Positions 18,892 through 27,182 are shown, counted from the first letter of the stretch. The stretch: DNA of 48,518 bases from Porticoccus sp041581635 (GCA_041581635.1 JBFICW010000019.1:1-48518), one strand, 5' to 3'. The notes: generated by a model not told the origin, from the sequence alone. Translations and numbers: made by a program.

Positions 18892-20772
18892 ATGGCAACA
18901 CCCCTAGCAGCCAAAAAACTGCGGTTTTCTCAATCCATAGCTATTCAGGTTTTAATACCGATGGTTGTCATTGGGCTTTTAGCACTCACCAGTATGCTAG
19001 TTTCAATATTGGTCACGTTTAATACCCAACATGATGCTGAGGCCATCAATATTGCAGGGTCAATGCGCATGCAATCCTACCGAATTGCCCTGTTGCTTCA
19101 GCAGGCATCATTAGGTGATAAGAGACATGAGATAACGGCCAAAACTTTGGTGAATGAATACAACCTATTTTCAACAAAACTCTACCAGTCGAGTATTTCA
19201 AGAGCCGCTGAAAAAAATGGTCAAGGGGCAATAAAGAGAAACTACAATAAAGTGGTAGACAACTGGGAAGCCTATATTGTCCCGATGCTATCCCCCCTCA
19301 TGACAGGAGAGGTCATCGACCCTAATAGTGCGGCAAAAGCCAATGCACGCTATCTGGCGCTGGTAGATCATCACGTAAAAGATATCGACAACCTGGTACT
19401 CAGTATCCAACAAAACACGGAGGATAAAATCGAGCTATTGGGTATCTACGAAGGGCTAAGTATCTTCCTTTCGTTCCTTGCATTGATATTCATCGTCATG
19501 CGCGCTGACCAAAATCTGGTTAAGCCGCTGAAAGACTTGGTGCGTGCCGCAGAACATACCAGTATCGGTGATTTCTCATACCGAACCTATTACGAAGCCG
19601 TCAACGAAATCGGCCTTCTATGTCGCACATTTAATGACATGTCTGCCAACCTGGCTCGGCACTACCAAAAACTAGAAGACTTGGTGAATGAAAAAACAGC
19701 CCAGTTACAACAATCCAACCAAACACTGGACTTCCTCTACAATACGGCACAACGCTTATCCGAGGGGCAAATTGACAAACAAACACTGACTGAAATCATT
19801 ACTGAACTCAAAAAAATCACCAACCTTCCACAGCTTTCACTCTGCCTGGCAAACGAATCCAGCAAAGATCAATACGACCTCATCTTACCCACAGAGGACC
19901 AACTTCCCTGTGAACTTGGTGATTGCGTAAACTGTTTTATGCGCCCAGAAAAAAAACATTATTCCGAAGGGGAAATCTCATTTCCTATCGAAGATGCCAA
20001 TGATAATTTTGGTTTTCTCTATGTAAGAAATGAAAAAAACTGCGCGTTGCTGCCCTGGCAACAACGTCTTGTTGAATCAGTTGTCGAGAACCTATCCTTT
20101 GCTTTAGCTCTCCAATATCGGGAAGGGTTGAGCAGACGACTCATGCTATTTGAAGAGCGTTCAATTATTGCCCGAGAGCTACATGATTCTCTTGCACAAT
20201 CCCTCTCCTACATGAAAATGCAGGTAGCCCGGATTTCCAAATTATTTGACCGTAACGCGCCAGAGGAAAAGGTAAGAGAGGGGCTGACAGATCTTCATCA
20301 GGGCCTGGATGCCGCTTACAAGCACCTAAGAGAACTACTGACTACTTTCCGGTTGAAACTGGATGTCCCGACCCTATACCTCGCACTGAAAACCACTATC
20401 GATGAATTCGATAAAATGAAAGAGGATATTGATATTGTGCTTAACTATGAACTTGGCCATTGCCCCCTATCGCCCAATGAAGATATCCATGTATTACAAA
20501 TTATTCGAGAAGCCATTACCAATGCAGTAAAACACTCAAAAGCCGATCGAATAGAACTTATGTGCGAGCATGGCGACGACAATAAAGTTACATTCAAAGT
20601 TGTAGACAACGGTATAGGTATATCCGACAACCCCTACAAGGATCACCACTATGGACTTTCCACCATGAAAGAGCGCGCCAACTGGGTCAGTGGCTCCCTT
20701 CAAATTGGCCCAAGTTCAGAAAAAGGCGGCACGACTGTCGCACTTACATTTACCCCGGAAGCCTTTCGCTGA
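18892..20772 (+). CDS. narX: Nitrate/nitrite sensor histidine kinase NarX
   Basis: 626 residues from the ATG at 18892. TM1 spans about 16-43. The periplasmic P-box NIAGSMRMQSYRIALLLQQ at about 52-70 binds nitrate. TM2 lies at about 185-203, followed by a HAMP region and a coiled signalling helix. The central module has a Cys cluster (CELGDCVNC) as in NarX. A HisKA_3 motif, RELHDSLAQSLSYMK, has its His near 431. The HATPase_c domain shows NAVKHSKAD, DNGIGI and GLSTMKERA. An in-frame TTG at 18877 is possible but less likely. Divergent from narK1 and followed by narL. Confidence 0.95.
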   Translation: MATPLAAKKLRFSQSIAIQVLIPMVVIGLLALTSMLVSILVTFNTQHDAEAINIAGSMRMQSYRIALLLQQASLGDKRHEITAKTLVNEYNLFSTKLYQSSISRAAEKNGQGAIKRNYNKVVDNWEAYIVPMLSPLMTGEVIDPNSAAKANARYLALVDHHVKDIDNLVLSIQQNTEDKIELLGIYEGLSIFLSFLALIFIVMRADQNLVKPLKDLVRAAEHTSIGDFSYRTYYEAVNEIGLLCRTFNDMSANLARHYQKLEDLVNEKTAQLQQSNQTLDFLYNTAQRLSEGQIDKQTLTEIITELKKITNLPQLSLCLANESSKDQYDLILPTEDQLPCELGDCVNCFMRPEKKHYSEGEISFPIEDANDNFGFLYVRNEKNCALLPWQQRLVESVVENLSFALALQYREGLSRRLMLFEERSIIARELHDSLAQSLSYMKMQVARISKLFDRNAPEEKVREGLTDLHQGLDAAYKHLRELLTTFRLKLDVPTLYLALKTTIDEFDKMKEDIDIVLNYELGHCPLSPNEDIHVLQIIREAITNAVKHSKADRIELMCEHGDDNKVTFKVVDNGIGISDNPYKDHHYGLSTMKERANWVSGSLQIGPSSEKGGTTVALTFTPEAFR

Positions 20773-20870
20773 AATAGAATAAAACTGAGCGAGATCAATT
20801 TATAGCAAACAGTGCCGCTTTAAACTGCTGGTCGCTGTATAGCTGAAACAGAATGACAAAGAGGTCTATC

Positions 20871-21521
20871 GTGAGCAACACCATAAATAAATTAATTCTG
20901 GTTGATGACCACCCTCTGCTACGCAAGGGTGTACGTCAGCTCGTCGAATTAGAAGATGATATGGAAGTAATCGGCGAAGCCAGTAATGGTGAAGAGGCCG
21001 TACAGCTTGCTCAGGAAATAGAAGCTGATCTGATATTGCTTGACCTCACTATGAAGGGCATGGACGGTATTGAAACGCTGCAAGCAATGCGCAATGCCGG
21101 TGTTAGCTGCCACATTGTGGTGTTTACTGTATCTGACGATACCAGTGACGTGGTCGCTGCCCTCAAGGCGGGTGCTGACGGTTATCTACTAAAAGACATG
21201 GAGCCCGATAGACTCGTCAACAGAATTCGAGAGGCATGTTCAGGGAAAATGGTATTGTCCGAAGAACTCACTGAGGTTCTCGCCAAAGCATTTCGAGATG
21301 ATTCCAGTAAAGATAGGGGTGATGGCTTTGATTCTCTGACCCGCCGAGAAAAGGAAATTCTCAAAATGATCGCAGAAGGACTCAGCAACAAAATGATCGG
21401 TCGCCAATTAAATATTGTCGAAGCCACCGTTAAAGTACATGTAAAACATCTACTTAAAAAATTAGGGCTTCGCTCAAGAGTTGAGGCGGCTGTATGGGCT
21501 GTGGAAAACAGGGTTAAGTAA
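20871..21521 (+). CDS. narL: Nitrate response regulator NarL (LuxR-type)
   Basis: REC domain with phospho-acceptor Asp 58 in LILLDLTMKGMDG and the switch sequence GADGYLLKDMEPDRL. A C-terminal LuxR helix-turn-helix follows: LTRREKEILKMIAEGLSNKMI and VEATVKVHVKHLLKKLGL. I prefer the GTG at 20871 because AGAGG precedes it at good spacing and the resulting MSN start aligns with E. coli NarL. An ATG at 20853 would add six residues and has no ribosome-binding site. Partner of NarX, and its likely targets in this window are the 7-2-7 sites. Confidence 0.94.
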   Translation: MSNTINKLILVDDHPLLRKGVRQLVELEDDMEVIGEASNGEEAVQLAQEIEADLILLDLTMKGMDGIETLQAMRNAGVSCHIVVFTVSDDTSDVVAALKAGADGYLLKDMEPDRLVNRIREACSGKMVLSEELTEVLAKAFRDDSSKDRGDGFDSLTRREKEILKMIAEGLSNKMIGRQLNIVEATVKVHVKHLLKKLGLRSRVEAAVWAVENRVK

Positions 21522-21542
21522 TAGCGCTTGGGAGAATTTATT

Positions 21543-22040
21543 TTGGAAAAATCATTACCTTTTACTACAACACTTCCAGCCAAACTGATCCATCATGTAG
21601 AACCAATTTTGTTTTCTGCACTACGATTTGCACCATTTACACCACAAAAGCTCCTTTTAGAAAAACTGCTAAAACAGTTTTTACTTGAACCAATTGCTGA
21701 CGGTGATCTTGAATTTCTTTCCAACAGAGTGCTTAAGATTTCAGTAGAAGATGCAGGTGTTGGCTGGCGACTTAGCTACCTAAATGGTCAATTAAAAATC
21801 CTACCCCTAAATGGCGCCTCAGATGTCACTATCTGCGGCAAAGCCAGGACCTTCATTTTACTTGCATCTCGTCAAGAGGACCCTGACACACTGTTTTTCA
21901 GAAGAGAGCTAAGTATAGAAGGAGATACCGAGCTTGGACTAGAAGTAAAGAATTTGCTAGATGGTGTTGAGTTGGAATCACTGCCGTCTATTTTGCAACA
22001 TACACTGTCAGGCGCGGGTAAGCTGGCAGCCTCTGTTTAG
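21543..22040 (+). CDS. ubiT: UbiT, SCP2-domain accessory factor of anaerobic ubiquinone synthesis
   Basis: 165 residues with an SCP2/sterol-carrier-like domain over most of the length: FAPFTPQKLLLEKLLKQF near the start, then DVTICGKARTFILLASRQEDPDTLFFRRELSIEGDTELGLEVKN in pieces typical of UbiT/YhbT. UbiT works with UbiU and UbiV in oxygen-independent ubiquinone synthesis, probably by binding the lipid intermediates. The start is taken as TTG at 21543, because GGGAG lies at proper spacing and no ATG is available. It follows narL by 21 bp and probably shares its transcript, which ties quinone supply to nitrate sensing. Confidence 0.9.
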   Translation: MEKSLPFTTTLPAKLIHHVEPILFSALRFAPFTPQKLLLEKLLKQFLLEPIADGDLEFLSNRVLKISVEDAGVGWRLSYLNGQLKILPLNGASDVTICGKARTFILLASRQEDPDTLFFRRELSIEGDTELGLEVKNLLDGVELESLPSILQHTLSGAGKLAASV

Positions 22041-22120
22041 ACTATTTTACTTTCACGTCTATGGTTTTCACCATCTTGAATAACCAATGACAACGGTAAA
22101 AAACTCCTTCATTTATTTTG

Positions 22121-22576
22121 TTAATGGTCAACCTTAAAACCCAATACGCCTTTTTCCCAAAAACAAATTGAACCTCCAAGCAACGCCATGCCTACTGATA
22201 ACTCCACAAATGCCATGGACACAAGCAGCGGATAGTTTCCCTCTGCCAACGCGAACCGGGATAATGTTGACCCCAACGACACCATGGTGAATAGAAAGAT
22301 AAAAAAATGCACCCGATAGAAGTTCCAGAGTTTCGGGTGCTTCAGGTTATCTATTCTAACCAGGTTTTTTAAACATAATCGCTTGAAAAGATATTTTGCC
22401 TTAATAACTCCCAGCACGAATCCACCCAAAGCAGCCAACCACACCCAATGTTGTTCAGGGTTAATTTTTTCTGCTACCACTAACAGACGAATGCTCTTGA
22501 TAAGAAGAGCAACAACACCGCTATACCAAACAACGGCAGCGAGTAGTTTAAGGGTTCGAGGGGAAGCATCAAACAT
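22121..22576 (-). CDS. Unrecognised four-helix membrane protein
   Basis: 151 residues that I cannot assign to a named family. Four hydrophobic segments are visible at about residues 8-30, 43-62, 88-107 and 114-135. A basic loop between segments 2 and 3 (KAKYLFKRLCLKNLVRIDN) suggests a cytoplasmic loop. It lies convergent to ubiT and upstream (in its own direction) of nothing obvious. The ribosome-binding site is weak. It could be a redox- or quinone-associated membrane protein by context only. Confidence 0.7.
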   Translation of the reverse strand: MFDASPRTLKLLAAVVWYSGVVALLIKSIRLLVVAEKINPEQHWVWLAALGGFVLGVIKAKYLFKRLCLKNLVRIDNLKHPKLWNFYRVHFFIFLFTMVSLGSTLSRFALAEGNYPLLVSMAFVELSVGMALLGGSICFWEKGVLGFKVDH

Positions 22577-22717
22577 AGAGACACCGATGATAAAAATTAC
22601 AGTATTAAGCCATAAGACTTATGTATCAAGACCAACAATCAACGGAACTCTTAGTTGAAAATTATTAACTGACGATATAGCTTATAGCTGTATTACCCTC
22701 ACCCCTTGAGGTACTCT

Positions 22718-22984
22718 TTACAGATCCAGCTCACGTCTAAGACGGACACATTCGCTGTACATATCCGCCCTTAAAACCCCCGCTTTCCTGTTCAATTCTC
22801 GACAAAATAAATGCAGCCCTTGTGCACAATCATCACCCTCCAAAAAACCGCCTGTGGCAATGACCTGACTCACAGCCTGACCAAGAAAGCTTTCCAGCGC
22901 CTTTAGCTCGTCTAACTCGTCGCACCATTTAACTAATTTGACCAACTGATCTCTCTGACCCTGATCTTCATCCCCTACCGACAT
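22718..22984 (-). CDS. Small helical protein, paralogue of the gene at 23863-24114
   Basis: 89 residues, acidic, predicted all-helical, no membrane segment and no known motif. The start ATG at 22984 has GGGAAGAGAG just upstream, which favours it over an earlier start at 23014. The central part, DELDELKALESFL...GLHLFCREL, aligns with DELAEVVALNSFL...GLSVICRWL in the 83-residue protein at 23863-24114. It is divergent from an XRE regulator gene 95 bp away, the same arrangement as its paralogue. Function unknown. A partner or target of the XRE regulator is one possibility. Confidence 0.7.
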   Translation of the reverse strand: MSVGDEDQGQRDQLVKLVKWCDELDELKALESFLGQAVSQVIATGGFLEGDDCAQGLHLFCRELNRKAGVLRADMYSECVRLRRELDL

Positions 22985-23079
22985 AACTCTCTTCCCTGAT
23001 ACACTACTGTACAAATATACACCTTTACGCTATTTATCTTCAAGCTAAACTTACGCGATATGGACAGGAAGCCTCAGCA

Positions 23080-23460
23080 ATGAAAATTCAGGATATTAGA
23101 TATCAAAATCTACGGACACTCCTCGATGAAGCGGGAGGGAACCAGGCAGAGCTAGCACGTAGAGCTGGGACTAATGCCGCCTATATCAATCAGATTCTCA
23201 ACAAGTCACAACTGCCATCCGGCAAGGTCCGGTCAGTTGGTGAGCGTTTAGCCCGTATGCTGGAACAGGCTTTCAAAAAACCGGATGGATGGCTGGACTT
23301 GCCAGCAACGATGAATCTGGTTGCTGAACCCACCCCCGCCTATCATTCACAGTCACCCGACATAGCCCGGCTAATACGCATAGCCAGCAAGCTAAACCAT
23401 GAGCAGCTGAAAATGGCATGCAGCATGTTAGAAGGGCTGACGAATGAAGCAGTAGATTAG
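23080..23460 (+). CDS. XRE-family transcriptional regulator
   Basis: 126 residues. Helix-turn-helix at about 18-50: GNQAELARRAGTNAAYINQILN, then SVGERLARMLEQAFKKPDGWLD, a pattern common in phage-repressor-type and restriction/anti-phage regulators. The C-terminal ~40 residues (PDIARLIRIASKLNHEQLKMA) look like a small dimerisation helix pair, without the LexA-type peptidase of full repressors. It is divergent from the 89-residue gene. A dyad-like TGTACAAATATACA at 23008-23021 lies between them and is a candidate operator. Confidence 0.82.
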   Translation: MKIQDIRYQNLRTLLDEAGGNQAELARRAGTNAAYINQILNKSQLPSGKVRSVGERLARMLEQAFKKPDGWLDLPATMNLVAEPTPAYHSQSPDIARLIRIASKLNHEQLKMACSMLEGLTNEAVD

Positions 23461-23488
23461 GTAACAGAACCGGATATCGACAAAAAGG

Positions 23489-23857
23489 CTAGAGAACTTT
23501 ATGCTCCACAGCTACTACCGGAGAATACCAACCCAATATTGACTGACCCAGCTGCTGGAAGACGTCCTCCAATAAGTGACAGAACGAGCCTGCTTCCTCC
23601 CAATGGGATCTTGACTGCCATACTAAAAAAGCCTCGCACCGCCCCCCTTCGTAGATATTCACCCAGCCATCAACGATGCCTACTTCACTTAATTGTGTCT
23701 CTTGATGACGCCACGCGTTCTGAAGATTGGTCTCCAGACCCGGCCTCATCCAGATTTGATACATTAAAGTATAGTGTTGAGCTGCCCTTTCTATACGGTG
23801 TCCATCTTTAAGCCCCCTGTTCAACCCTGTTTTACTACCAGCTTCCTGCCACACCAT
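23489..23857 (-). CDS. Unrecognised 122-residue protein, possibly dimeric alpha/beta barrel
   Basis: Starts at ATG 23857, preceded by GGAGTGAG and lying 5 bp past the stop of the 83-residue gene, so the two are co-transcribed. The segment YTLMYQIWMRPGLETNLQNAW followed by EAFLVWQSRSHWEE has the strand-helix spacing and RPGxE..F..AW pattern of antibiotic-biosynthesis-monooxygenase (ABM)-like domains. I treat this as a weak fold guess, and no heme or substrate residue can be named. The 24-residue stretch before the barrel-like part is not conserved-looking. Confidence 0.6.
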   Translation of the reverse strand: MVWQEAGSKTGLNRGLKDGHRIERAAQHYTLMYQIWMRPGLETNLQNAWRHQETQLSEVGIVDGWVNIYEGGRCEAFLVWQSRSHWEEAGSFCHLLEDVFQQLGQSILGWYSPVVAVEHKVL

Positions 23858-23862
23858 TTTTC

Positions 23863-24114
23863 TCACTCCACAAGGTTTTTTAAACGTTCCTTCAACCCTA
23901 ACTGCCGCTCCTTGAGCCAACGACAAATAACGGACAAGCCTGTGGTTGTATTGGTTTCGATGCCAATTTGCCCCTCAGCAGCAAGGCTCAGAAAAGCGTC
24001 GTATAAGAAGCTATTAAGTGCCACAACCTCAGCCAATTCATCGTAGAGTTGAATTAACTGTTCCTGCGAACACCCCTTATGATTCGTCTGTTGGTCGAGC
24101 TTTGTCTGCGACAT
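23863..24114 (-). CDS. Small helical protein, paralogue of the gene at 22718-22984
   Basis: 83 residues, predicted helical, one visible shared core with its paralogue: LYDELAEVVALNSFLYDAF, then TGLSVICRWLKERQLGLKERL. ATG at 24114 has GGGAGGG at normal spacing; a GTG at 24120 is too close to it. Divergent from an XRE gene (24207) across an intergenic region holding a 16-bp perfect palindrome, and followed by the 122-residue gene. No known domain recognised. Confidence 0.7.
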   Translation of the reverse strand: MSQTKLDQQTNHKGCSQEQLIQLYDELAEVVALNSFLYDAFLSLAAEGQIGIETNTTTGLSVICRWLKERQLGLKERLKNLVE

Positions 24115-24135
24115 TCGCACCCCTCCCTGCCCATT

Positions 24136-24151
24136 ACGCCATATATGGCGT
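24136..24151. promoter_or_regulatory. 16-bp perfect palindrome, probable XRE operator
   Basis: ACGCCATATATGGCGT is self-complementary. A further half-site, ATGGCGT, occurs at 24179-24185. Both lie in the 92-bp gap between the divergent 83-residue gene and the XRE gene, the expected place for autoregulation by the XRE protein. Confidence 0.6.
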
Positions 24152-24206
24152 TGTCAGAACGATTAAAACATGACATTAATGGCGTGTCTAGAATGAGAAT
24201 ATTGAA

Positions 24207-24458
24207 ATGAAGCGTAGTATTGAACCGGATACGCCCCTTTACAGCGAATTCCAGCAGTTCAGCAAACAACTAAGACAACGTATTGCTTACCTGCGACACC
24301 AAAAGGGGTTTACTCAAGAAGATATGCAGACACTGGGTTTATCTCTACGCCAGTACCAACGAATAGAAAGTGGAGAAACTGAAAACATCACCCTTGCCAA
24401 TCTTTATAGAATCGCGCGAGCATTTGACCTATCAGTCAGTGAACTTCTAGCCTTGTAA
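24207..24458 (+). CDS. Small XRE-family transcriptional regulator
   Basis: 83 residues, essentially one helix-turn-helix domain: LRQRIAYLRHQKGFTQEDM, then LSLRQYQRIESGETENITL and ANLYRIARAFDLSVSELL, the classic XRE/Cro pattern. There is no extra sensing domain, so it probably acts as a dimeric repressor responding through a partner. It is not closely similar to the XRE protein at 23080, although both sit divergent to paralogous small genes. ATG at 24207 with weak GAGAAT upstream. Confidence 0.82.
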   Translation: MKRSIEPDTPLYSEFQQFSKQLRQRIAYLRHQKGFTQEDMQTLGLSLRQYQRIESGETENITLANLYRIARAFDLSVSELLAL

Positions 24459-24474
24459 CTCCATAAAAGGCCCT

Positions 24475-24496
24475 CTTGAAACAGTCAGGTTTCAAG
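24475..24496. terminator. Hairpin between convergent XRE gene and ubiV
   Basis: CTTGAAAC (24475-24482) and GTTTCAAG (24489-24496) form a perfect 8-bp stem with a 6-nt loop. It lies 16 bp after the XRE stop and 26 bp past the ubiV stop. No long T-run, so assignment is moderate. Confidence 0.45.
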
Positions 24497-24522
24497 TCAT
24501 ATAGAGATCAATAGACAATAAT

Positions 24523-25419
24523 CTAAGTAGCTTCCATGCCAGGCAGGCCATACCAGTAACCGTTACAAAACTCATCGTTTTTGATGTCGCTTGCAATCGT
24601 TTGACTCGCCCTCTCCCCTCCCTGGGTGACTTGATTAAACTGCTCTACCACCTCAAATGTACCCGTACTTATAGGGCTTATCCGCATAATATCCACACCT
24701 ATATCTGCCATAGTGGAATATTCATCAAGTAGGTTATAAATATACCCAGATTGCGTCTGAATACCATTGATCGTAAATAATGACTGATTTTCCTGAGTAT
24801 CAAGAGGAATACCATCGGGGTATTCCAGGCACCTGAGCTGACAGTCATCTTTGGGAAGATTTTTAGCCCGCGCAGTAAAACAACGTGCTGAGTAAGCCAA
24901 TGGTAAGCGGCCATAGCTGAAAACTTCCGTTTCTATTTTGTCGGAAAAACCCAGTTTTTCAGCATCAATTAAAATGTTTTTCAGCGTCGTACGATTTAGT
25001 TCCACGGGCATGACCCAGCGCTTACACCCTGAGCTATAAAGCCGTTTTAGGGTATAGGCATTGTAGATATTTATCGAAGAACCCGTCACAAAGGGAAGCT
25101 TTTTTTCGGAAAGTATATTAACTGCCGCCACATCATTAGCCTCTATGAGGCAACCACTGTTATCGCAGATTTTACGCAATAGAGATAATTCTGAACGGGA
25201 CTCAATCAATGACAAAGTGGACAGCACCACTTCCTTTCCTGCCTCCGATAATTCGGCGGCCAACTCAAGCCAGTCAGGTGTTCGAAGCTCCTGGCGCTTA
25301 GAACAAACCGCTTCACCCAAGTAAATAATATTTACAGAAGATTTGACCGCTTGCTCATAAAAATCTGCGACCTGCTGATGAGGCCAATAATAAAGAACGG
25401 GGCCAAGTGATAATTTCAT
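24523..25419 (-). CDS. ubiV: UbiV, peptidase-U32-like protein of oxygen-independent ubiquinone synthesis
   Basis: 298 residues from ATG 25419, chosen because GGAAG lies at correct spacing and the start MKLSLGPVLYYWP matches E. coli UbiV. Family sequences NIIYLGEAVCSKR, LPFVTGSSINIYNAYTLKRL, YGRLPLAYSARCFTARAKN and QLRCLEYPDG are present. The cysteines of the predicted 4Fe-4S site are kept (CSKR near the start, CFTAR, then two in DDCQLRC). With UbiU it hydroxylates ubiquinone precursors without oxygen. It follows ubiU by 28 bp. ubiT lies 2.5 kb away rather than adjacent, because of the intervening small-gene block. Confidence 0.94.
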   Translation of the reverse strand: MKLSLGPVLYYWPHQQVADFYEQAVKSSVNIIYLGEAVCSKRQELRTPDWLELAAELSEAGKEVVLSTLSLIESRSELSLLRKICDNSGCLIEANDVAAVNILSEKKLPFVTGSSINIYNAYTLKRLYSSGCKRWVMPVELNRTTLKNILIDAEKLGFSDKIETEVFSYGRLPLAYSARCFTARAKNLPKDDCQLRCLEYPDGIPLDTQENQSLFTINGIQTQSGYIYNLLDEYSTMADIGVDIMRISPISTGTFEVVEQFNQVTQGGERASQTIASDIKNDEFCNGYWYGLPGMEAT

Positions 25420-25447
25420 GTTCATATCTTCCGTCACTATTTGGGAA

Positions 25448-26443
25448 TTACTGCCAAGGACGCGAATAAGCGCCTAATGTGGTTTGGCTTCCCTCGGAGA
25501 CATTGGCCAATGCATCGAGCCACTCACCCCGTGTGACAAAGTTGCTGCCAATTTTCTCATAATTATCAAGGGCCTCTCGCCAGACCCTGACGACTTGCTC
25601 TACGTAAGCAGGGCTTCGCTGTCGGCCCTCAATTTTTATTGCCTTAATGCCAATATCATCTAATTGTGGGATTAGCTGCAGGGTGTTTAAACTGGTGGGC
25701 TCTTCCAGTGCATTAAAAGTTTGTCCCTCTACTTGAAACCGCCCCTTACAGAGGGTGGGATACCCGGCATTCTCACCCTCACTAAACCGATCAATCAGCA
25801 CATTATTTAATCGGGATTCTCGGCCTTTATCCGTCTCAGACCAACGAACGGCACTCGCCGGGGAACAGGCCCCACAGGTATTGGGGGACTCAGGGGTAAC
25901 ATAGGAAGACAGGTGGCAACGCCCTTCGGCCATAATACAGAGACTACCAAAACCAAAGACTTCCAAATCGACGGGGCTAGCGGCTGCAACCTGCTTCACT
26001 TGTGCCAGAGATAACACTCTGGGCAGTACAGCCCGCTTGATGCCAAAATTGTTTTTGTAGAATGCCAACGCCTCTACATTGGTCGCTGATCCCTGCACAG
26101 AAAGGTGAAGATTTAGATCGGGATAACGCTCCCGCGCATAATCCAGCACCCCCATGTCGGCAATTATCACAGCATCCGCCTGCAAATCAGCGGCTTGATC
26201 CACAGCCGCCTGCCAACGAGACCAGCTATGCGGTTGAGGGTAGGTATTAATCGCGACAAACAGTTTCACCTTGTTGGCACGAACATACTCAAGTGCTGCT
26301 TTTGCCTTGCGGTCGTTAAAATTCAGACCGGCAAAATGCCGGGCATTTGTGTCGTCTTTGAAGCCGATATATACCGCATCGGCCCCGTTATCCACAGCGG
26401 CCTTCAAGGCAGGTAAACTTCCTGCTGGGCAAACAAGCTCCAT
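25448..26443 (-). CDS. ubiU: UbiU, peptidase-U32-like protein of oxygen-independent ubiquinone synthesis
   Basis: 331 residues from ATG 26443, where MELVCPAGSLPALKAAVDNG begins as in E. coli UbiU. An upstream in-frame start at 26473 is less likely. Seen: NGADAVYIGFKDDTNARHFA, the cysteine-rich CIMAEGRCHLSSY, NTCGACSPA, TLCKGRF and the ending EGRQRSPAYVEQ...GSQTTLGAY. The cysteines fit a 4Fe-4S cluster in the UbiU-UbiV complex. First gene of a ubiU-ubiV unit, downstream of uspA, from which a terminator separates it. Confidence 0.95.
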   Translation of the reverse strand: MELVCPAGSLPALKAAVDNGADAVYIGFKDDTNARHFAGLNFNDRKAKAALEYVRANKVKLFVAINTYPQPHSWSRWQAAVDQAADLQADAVIIADMGVLDYARERYPDLNLHLSVQGSATNVEALAFYKNNFGIKRAVLPRVLSLAQVKQVAAASPVDLEVFGFGSLCIMAEGRCHLSSYVTPESPNTCGACSPASAVRWSETDKGRESRLNNVLIDRFSEGENAGYPTLCKGRFQVEGQTFNALEEPTSLNTLQLIPQLDDIGIKAIKIEGRQRSPAYVEQVVRVWREALDNYEKIGSNFVTRGEWLDALANVSEGSQTTLGAYSRPWQ

Positions 26444-26462
26444 GATATTTTCCGTTAAGACA

Positions 26463-26496
26463 GATAAAAACAAACGCCCGGAAAATTCACCGGGTG
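26463..26496 (-). terminator. Rho-independent terminator after uspA
   Basis: On the minus strand, CACCCGG and CCGGGCG pair (26496-26490 with 26481-26475, one mismatch) around an 8-nt loop. A T-rich run follows (complement of 26463-26474). It lies 19 bp after the uspA stop. Confidence 0.7.
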
Positions 26497-26515
26497 TCGC
26501 TCAGAGTGCGAGCAA

Positions 26516-26947
26516 TTAATCCTCGACTGGCACTAACAGCACCTTCTGCTTTGCCATGCGAATAACACCGGGAATAGCACTGCCAATGAGGGTATCGTAA
26601 ATAGGATTGTGGCCGTGATTTCCAAGGACAATCAAATCTGCTGCCATATCAGTTGAAGCATTAACTATCTGGTCGGCGGTGGTTCCCTCCATGAGGAGAG
26701 CGCGACACTCAATGCCTTCTTCTGAGATACTAAGCGCGAGTTTATGCAGCTCATGCACATCATCACCATAGGCTTCCGTAATCTCGTCTTTGACCAGTTC
26801 CTCAGCGGCCCCTTCCGTACCCGGCAGTTCTCTTTCTACGGTTGCCAGTATCAGTTGAGAAGCATAATGTCTGGCTAAATCTTTGGCAGTATCCAGAATA
26901 TTCTCTACACTCGCGTTCAGATCCAGAGCGACAAAAATTGTTTTCAT
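26516..26947 (-). CDS. Universal stress protein (UspA family)
   Basis: 143-residue single Usp domain. It begins MKTIFVALDLNASVENIL, which decides the ATG at 26947 over an upstream in-frame alternative. The nucleotide-binding motif LIVLGNHGHNPIYDTLIGSAI and the closing VLLVPVED are present, suggesting an ATP-binding type. In Pseudomonas several usp genes are induced by Anr under oxygen lack. Here an Anr/FNR-type box 84 bp upstream suggests the same, so a role in anaerobic survival is inferred. Divergent from the second narK. Confidence 0.92.
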   Translation of the reverse strand: MKTIFVALDLNASVENILDTAKDLARHYASQLILATVERELPGTEGAAEELVKDEITEAYGDDVHELHKLALSISEEGIECRALLMEGTTADQIVNASTDMAADLIVLGNHGHNPIYDTLIGSAIPGVIRMAKQKVLLVPVED

Positions 26948-27030
26948 GGCGCACACCTTGCAAATTAAAATTAGGCGATGGCAAACAAACCATCTCATCT
27001 AAATAGTGCTGCTTAGCCCAATTTTTTCAA

Positions 27031-27044
27031 TTGACGTATATCAA
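27031..27044. promoter_or_regulatory. Anr/FNR-type box upstream of uspA
   Basis: TTGAC-GTAT-ATCAA matches TTGAT-N4-ATCAA at 9 of 10 positions. For uspA (minus strand), placement at -41.5 predicts transcription start near 26996. TATTTA, the complement of 27000-27005, is then close to the -10. Confidence 0.65.
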
Positions 27045-27182
27045 TGGTTACTGAAAGCGCCAAGATAACCGACGATTTTTAAGAAGTACCACTAAATAAT
27101 CGGCGACTCAAACTATCGGTATCAAAAAAACAGGAACACTCATAACCCACTGTTTTTTAAATCGTTTAAACACCGCCATAGA

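Noticed and set aside
23007..23022. LexA-like box (CTGT-N8-ACAC) before the XRE gene at 23080
   Set aside because: The final G of the CTGT-N8-ACAG core is missing, and the same bases also fit an XRE dyad, so SOS control is not supported.
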